Made by a program: the position numbers and the translations under genes. Below the pieces are notes generated by a model, which worked only from the letters and a program-made list of their open reading frames with translations, had not been told where the DNA came from and made no database searches. DNA of 64,000 bases from Tulasnella sp. 424 (Eukaryota > Basidiomycota > Agaricomycetes > Cantharellales > Tulasnellaceae): assembly GCA_019633425.1 (NCBI GenBank), contig WSUB01000006.1, forward strand, positions 1 through 64,000, written 5' to 3'. Shown piece after piece: positions 59,882 to 64,000 of the stretch (the first letter of the stretch is position 1; every line of letters begins with the position of its first letter).

Positions 59882-60002
59882 GGGGGAGATAGAAGGGGCG
59901 TTGTTGGGCTTTGACGGTCTGGTTAAGAGTTGCTGTCGAACTATTTAACTCGCACCAGAGGGAGACACGTGCCGGCATCCCAGCCAATAAATGCAAATTC
60001 GG

Positions 60003-60232
60003 CAGTTTTACGCAAGACACGGACAAGAGGCTATCGCTTTGATTCCAAGCGCGAGTAGGTTCAAAACCCACAAGCGTGACCAACGCACACGTTTTCCATA
60101 TATCCATATTGGTTTTAAAGTTACTAATCAGAGGCCCGGAATCGAGGGGACGATGCTCGCACCTGTCGCATGTGTGTTATGTGCAATGGAGAGTGGTGGC
60201 TGATTCGGAACGACGGGAAGGCAGAACCAGGA
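60003..60232 (+). repeat. SINE-like repeat, copy 1
   Basis: It is similar to 62080-62297 over the whole length, including GAGTAGGTTCAAAACCCACAAGC, TATATCCATATTGG and GTCGCATGTGTGTT-type blocks. The AGGTTCAAAACCC piece resembles an RNA polymerase III B box. On the opposite strand this gives a VGFEPTR-type frame, a familiar sign of tRNA-derived sequence read as protein. No complete tRNA fold could be drawn. Confidence 0.45.
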
Positions 60233-60659
60233 CCCCTGCCACTCATATGAGGTTAGTCAGGTCGAAAATGTTTTGTACCTGAATCGGGGTGAGTATTGGT
60301 TGCCTTTCAGACTAATGTAGAGAGCATGGCAGTCCTGTTGCGGACGAACCTACTTTCAGAGGGAGTGGAATGGTTCCAGGTTACGGACGAAGGTGTGAAG
60401 CACAGGTTCTGTGGCCGTATTACCAACTAGCATTTCTCAAAGTCCTTGGGTGGCCTCTGTATTGTCTTTTGCCGGTGACTAGCCGTATGATGCTTGGGCC
60501 GCAAACCCTTAGGTATGACCAAGGAACAAAGTTTTAACTCTCGTTGGTCCAATTTAGGTAGCGGATTAACTTGAAGCTTGACGCGAACTCCGTGCTTTTG
60601 CCTCGCTCTGACCCCCTGTCGAGTCGAGTGTGCCGCCTGCCTAATCTGATTAACAGTTA

Positions 60660-61620
60660 CAAGGGTCCTGCTTGGACGCACGGCTGGATCTGGAGATGCT
60701 AATATGTCGTCGGCCAATCTGAGAGTCTGGGCCCTTGAGGACAATGGCTTGACGGCCCTCTGCCAACGCCACTGCATCGGTCGTCCAAAGACCGCTGTCG
60801 TTTGAAACCGGAGGATCCTATGACCCTCTCTAAGATCGAAGGGATATAATTTGAGCTAGGGCCGCTGGCCTCCAGGATCTGGCGAGCTTGGACAGTGCTG
60901 GCTTCAGTGTCATCTGATATTTGGGGCTTGTTAGAATCCACCCAGAATGCGCTCAGAAATAGACTCTCACCTGCGGGTTTCTTTTCAAATATTGGTGGCG
61001 AAGGTTCGGAACGTTGTCAGCGAGCGACAGACCACGTTGGGGGACGTATCTATCAACCCCCGAAGGGAAGCATTGCCAACCAAGGAAGATACTAATTGGA
61101 GGCTTGGCCGCACGGATGAAGTTACAGATTACTGTGTCATTCTCGTCTTCGTTCCCTGGAGAACCTTATTGTAGTCTAATGCGTTCTAGGCAATATAGTA
61201 ATTCTAACTTATGTCGGTCGTCCAAAGACCGCCGTCGCTTGAAATCGGAGGATCAAATGACCCCATCGAAATTTGAATGAACGTCTGAGCTAGGGCTGCA
61301 GGACTCGAGGATTTAGCGAGATTCGATAGCGCAGGCCTCTGGTAATGGCCCCGTAGGAAACCACCAACAAGCCGCTCTGAAAATAGACTCCCACCACTGC
61401 TGATGTCATGGTTGAGTTTACGTGGAGAATGGTTCGAAATGCTACTAGCGAATGACAGACTACGTTGATGTGGATATATCACAAAGATGCTCTTTTGTAG
61501 GCTTGGCTGCACGGCCGGATTCAGTTGCGGGTGATTGTCCGTGTGCAAACACGCCGTCGGACAATCTGAGAGCCTGAACCCTCGAGGACGGTGGCTTGGG
61601 CTTGGACGCGGCCTTCTGCC
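60660..61620. repeat. Decayed tandem repeat of about 415 bp
   Basis: The CGGTCGTCCAAAGACCGC block with the following GGAGGATC and GAGCTAGGGC pieces occurs at 60778-60870 and 61208-61300. The GCACGGC...GAGGAC...CTCTGCCAAC block occurs at 60680-60772 and 61508-61625. The arrangement fits a truncated copy followed by one and a half head-to-tail copies. A minus-strand frame (61204-61722, with FLRGHYQRPALSNLAKSSSP) runs through the better copy and a related but shifted frame (60699-60941) through the other; neither is convincing as a gene. Confidence 0.5.
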
Positions 61621-61699
61621 AACAGGAATCGGGCGATAAGGACTTGCTGAGCTGCTCGAGCAGGAATGGTGCGAGCGTGGAGGATGTTTGTTTGTTACC

Positions 61700-62079
61700 C
61701 AATCTGCATCAAAGAGCAGCAACCTGACGCTTTCAACGAGCCCTTCGAAGGGCTAGGCTATCGTTCAGGGGCTTATCGCTGGTTGGCGTGGGGGACAGAT
61801 CAACTCCAACTGCAGTCAACAAAGCGTGCGTCCCCTTCGTCTTCCTCGTCCATACCCATGTACTTCGACATCGTCTAAACCGTAGGTAGGAGTGCTAGCG
61901 AAGGGTAGAATTGGGTGTCACCTGGGGACCTGGGGAGTTTGATTACGCGGGCAACTAGCCTCTATTGAAGAGGTACATTATTTAATTGTAATGGGTCGTA
62001 TGATCGGAAGACGGAGCCCCCTGCAGCGGGAACCTCGGTTCTCGTCGCGTCCAAAACGGCTACAGCGTCCCTCTCGCTG
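61700..62079. other. Unassigned stretch
   Basis: No supported gene or repeat. Only short open frames are present. Confidence 0.3.
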
Positions 62080-62297
62080 CTAGTTTTCACGGATCGGACT
62101 AAGAGCTCGCTATCCCACTTTGCCCCCAGGCGCAAGTAGGTTCAGAAGCCGCAAGCTTATTCGACGAACGTGTTCATATATCCATATTGGCTTCAATTTA
62201 GCTTATAATCAGGCTCAGAAGCGGGGGAAAGACGCACGCGGCAGTCGCATGCGTGTTCTGTGTACCGGAAAGTCATGGCGGAACGAAGGCATAACCT
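62080..62297 (+). repeat. SINE-like repeat, copy 2
   Basis: Partner of the copy at 60003-60232, in the same orientation and about 2.1 kb away. The B-box-like part is AGGTTCAGAAGCC. Both copies end in a CGGAACGA(C)GGGAAGGC / CGGAACGAAGGC-type block. Confidence 0.45.
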
Positions 62298-62777
62298 TGT
62301 GTTGGCTGGTGGGCGTATGCAAGCCACTAGACTAAATTTGACGGAGACCTTCCGTAAGGTAAGCGCCAATATATATTACAAGCCACTGACACGAGGTGGC
62401 AAATTTTGAGGGGAGAGGAAGGGGAAAAGAAAGAAGGGAGAAACCTGGCTAATGGTTGGAACCCAATGAGCTGGTCCCCGCGGAGCACCAAAGAGCAACA
62501 AATAGAAATGCGCCAGTCTTCTTAGGACATCAATAAAGGGTTAATCGCCTCTGCCTTGTCGCCGTTCGTACAGTGAATTCGGACTTCAGCGAAGGTCGTG
62601 TGGTACAGGCGTGGCCATAGAGAGAAATGCCGGGGCCGGAGTGCCACTCCAGCCACCATGGCCAATTCTGTTTCGAAAACCTTTACATTTCAGAGCCATT
62701 TTATTCGAGAGCTAACTAAGTGATGTATCGATGACGGGTATCTCACTCCCTATTCGGGTATGGGACTGCCAGGATGT
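62298..62777. other. Unassigned stretch, probable 3' flank of the small minus-strand gene
   Basis: A purine-rich run (about 62400-62445) is the only notable feature; no gene is seen. Confidence 0.3.
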
Positions 62778-63108
62778 TCAAGGTCCCAACCGGGGACGGG
62801 GATCGGGATCAGAGTCGTGTCGCTAAGGTTAAGCGCCCAGCCATAAGCGAAATGTGCATTTCTCCAGTAAAGCACCAAGAGGAACTTACTACTCGACCAC
62901 AAGAGCATCCTCCGCGAAGTCTCAGCGCATCCCCTGCCCGCTGAAAAATTGATCGGACCTCTGCATCTTCAGTATTTATAACTCCTGGTGCTGTAATTGT
63001 CATAGGGATTGTGCTTCCATATGTCAAGGTGCGAGGGGAAGTTGTGGTATCAGTGGAGGAAGGCCCAGAAGGCATCGTGTTGGTTGGGGGGGAGTATTTA
63101 TCGGACAT
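62778..63108 (-). CDS. Small protein with ubiquitin-tail-like LRLRGG motif, 87 aa, 2 exons
   Basis: Not assigned to a family. Exon 1 is 63108-62890 and exon 2 is 62822-62778; the 67-nt intron has GTAAGT and TTAG ends and a CTTAAC branch site. The start (CCATGTCC) is in good fungal context, with a polypyrimidine leader. The N-terminal half is rich in Ser, Thr and Pro (MSDKYSPPTNTMPSGPSSTD). A short acidic/hydrophobic stretch leads to RAGDALRLRGGCSCGRV, then a basic/acidic tail (RHDSDPDPRPRLGP). LRLRGG is the exact C-terminal motif of ubiquitin, but no ubiquitin fold precedes it, and here it continues into a CxC motif. Unspliced, the frame would run to 99 codons. The motif may be coincidence or a functional mimic. 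Confidence 0.55.
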
Positions 63109-63209
63109 GGTCTGAGTAGTAGAGCTGGATCAGAAGGGATGAGGAGGTGAACTGATTGAAGTGAAGACTGATGGTCAGGGGGCCTGAGGACTGAACGACC
63201 CAATCACTC

Positions 63210-63222
63210 TCCTATATATAGG
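63210..63222 (-). promoter_or_regulatory. TATA box of the small minus-strand gene
   Basis: CCTATATATAGG lies about 105 bp upstream of the ATG at 63108. It is palindromic, so orientation follows from the gene. Confidence 0.5.
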
Positions 63223-64000
63223 TCTGTTGGATCTCAAAGCATATCAGGTAGTCTGAGGTCTCTTGCAAGCAATGCATCACGAAAGCAAACCTTGGCATGA
63301 AGCAAGCCCCATTCGTAGGGAGGCAAACACCGCTTAATCCCCAATGGTTGTATGTATAGTACTTATTTTTTCCGTAAAGGTCGAGGTGATTCTACACTAA
63401 CCTTAGGAAGATGCGGTCAGACCGAGATTTGGGAATTTCGGACATCGCACGTTTGTACTGATACTATATTTATTAGAGATCAGATTGATTGCGGATAGAT
63501 AGATTTCTATCGATTATCCGTGCGAAACAGGGGCCTTTGATGTTACTAGCTATAACCTGGGAGAAAGGAATGCCATGAATTATAAAGGTGCCTCCCAAGC
63601 AGTTAGTTGGTGATAATCTAAATGTATGACAAGTGAGCAGATCCTCAAAGCCTTCAAAGTGACTAGGGGTGACATTAACCTAGATTCCACTCTTCCAAGT
63701 TGAGATGAGATATCAAGGCTAATAGCCGCGACTCCCATCTCGAATCTTGTGAAAGTCCCCGTCGCCCTTATCAATTTGATAGCACCTCGAGCCCCCTTTC
63801 GGAGTCACGGAACCATTTGCTTCGGACCCCCCTTTTATTCTTACGGAATTTCATCGTTGGCTGGGCACCGCCTGTTCTTGGTAAGTGCTGAGGTGTAAAA
63901 GGGTTTACGGCATATTTTGGCAAGACAACGTGCCCGAAGGGTCGCCAGAGATTGTACATGAGGATAAGAGGGAGATAGTGCTCTCGTTCCAGTTTCTCCT
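63223..64000. other. Right flank, no supported gene
   Basis: Only short open frames on the minus strand (63580-63774 and 63771-63959) are present, with no recognisable product or splice pattern. A GATAGATAGATTTCTATCGATTATC stretch near 63496-63520 is a weak inverted repeat. Confidence 0.3.

Noticed and set aside
59787..60107. Minus-strand 106-codon frame with a VGFEPTR motif as a protein gene
   Set aside because: This motif is a known by-product of tRNA B-box-like sequence; the frame overlaps a SINE-like repeat and the first exon of the DUF6535 gene in another frame.
60003..60110. A functional tRNA gene
   Set aside because: A T-arm-like GGTTCAAAACCC is present but no acceptor stem, D arm or anticodon arm could be paired.

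Overview
Organism. The window looks like nuclear DNA of a filamentous basidiomycete (Agaricomycetes). Genes are split by many 46-75 bp GT-AG introns with CTAAC/CTGAC-like branch points close to the acceptor. A Tnp2/CACTA-type transposase and a DUF6535 membrane protein, both common in mushroom-forming fungi and their relatives, are present. Family names come from recognised motifs, not from a database search. LAYOUT. (1) 1-5684: a DNA transposon of the CACTA/EnSpm (tnp2) type. It has a three-exon transposase (2148-5404, 1040 aa) and probably an unknown four-exon gene (540-1740, 340 aa) upstream. The right end is near 5684; the left end is not visible and probably lies outside the window. (2) 5685-54900: the centrepiece, a tandem array of seven divergent units (A-G) of about 5.8-8 kb in the same orientation. 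A full unit reads: BTB/POZ-type gene; spacer with decayed conserved blocks; TATA promoter; an 11-exon multi-pass membrane protein gene (called TMX here, a label for this report only); then a decayed second piece related to the TMX outer domain. All BTB copies are broken. TMX1 (unit A, 696 aa) and TMX5 (unit E, 686 aa) have fully open spliced frames. TMX4 (unit D) is open if one extra 46-nt intron is removed. TMX2 has one nonsense codon, TMX3 a frameshift in its last exon, TMX6 a frameshift, and TMX7 a frameshift plus a large deletion. (3) 54900-57000: a gene-poor stretch with a 119-bp tandem repeat and a possible minus-strand exon. (4) 57079-59881: an intact six-exon minus-strand DUF6535 gene (833 aa). 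(5) 60000-62300: a pair of SINE-like repeats and a decayed tandem repeat of about 415 bp. (6) 62778-63108: a small minus-strand gene (87 aa when spliced) carrying a ubiquitin-tail-like LRLRGG motif. HOW IT MAY WORK. TMX has six predicted membrane segments. A glycosylation-site-rich outer domain lies between segments 5 and 6, and a short charged tail lies inside. The membrane parts are almost identical between copies, while short stretches of the outer domain differ strongly. This pattern, in a tandem array mixing open and broken copies, fits a diversifying surface or receptor-like family (recognition, self/non-self or nutrient sensing are all possible). No function can be assigned from sequence alone. 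No rRNA, complete tRNA or CRISPR was seen.
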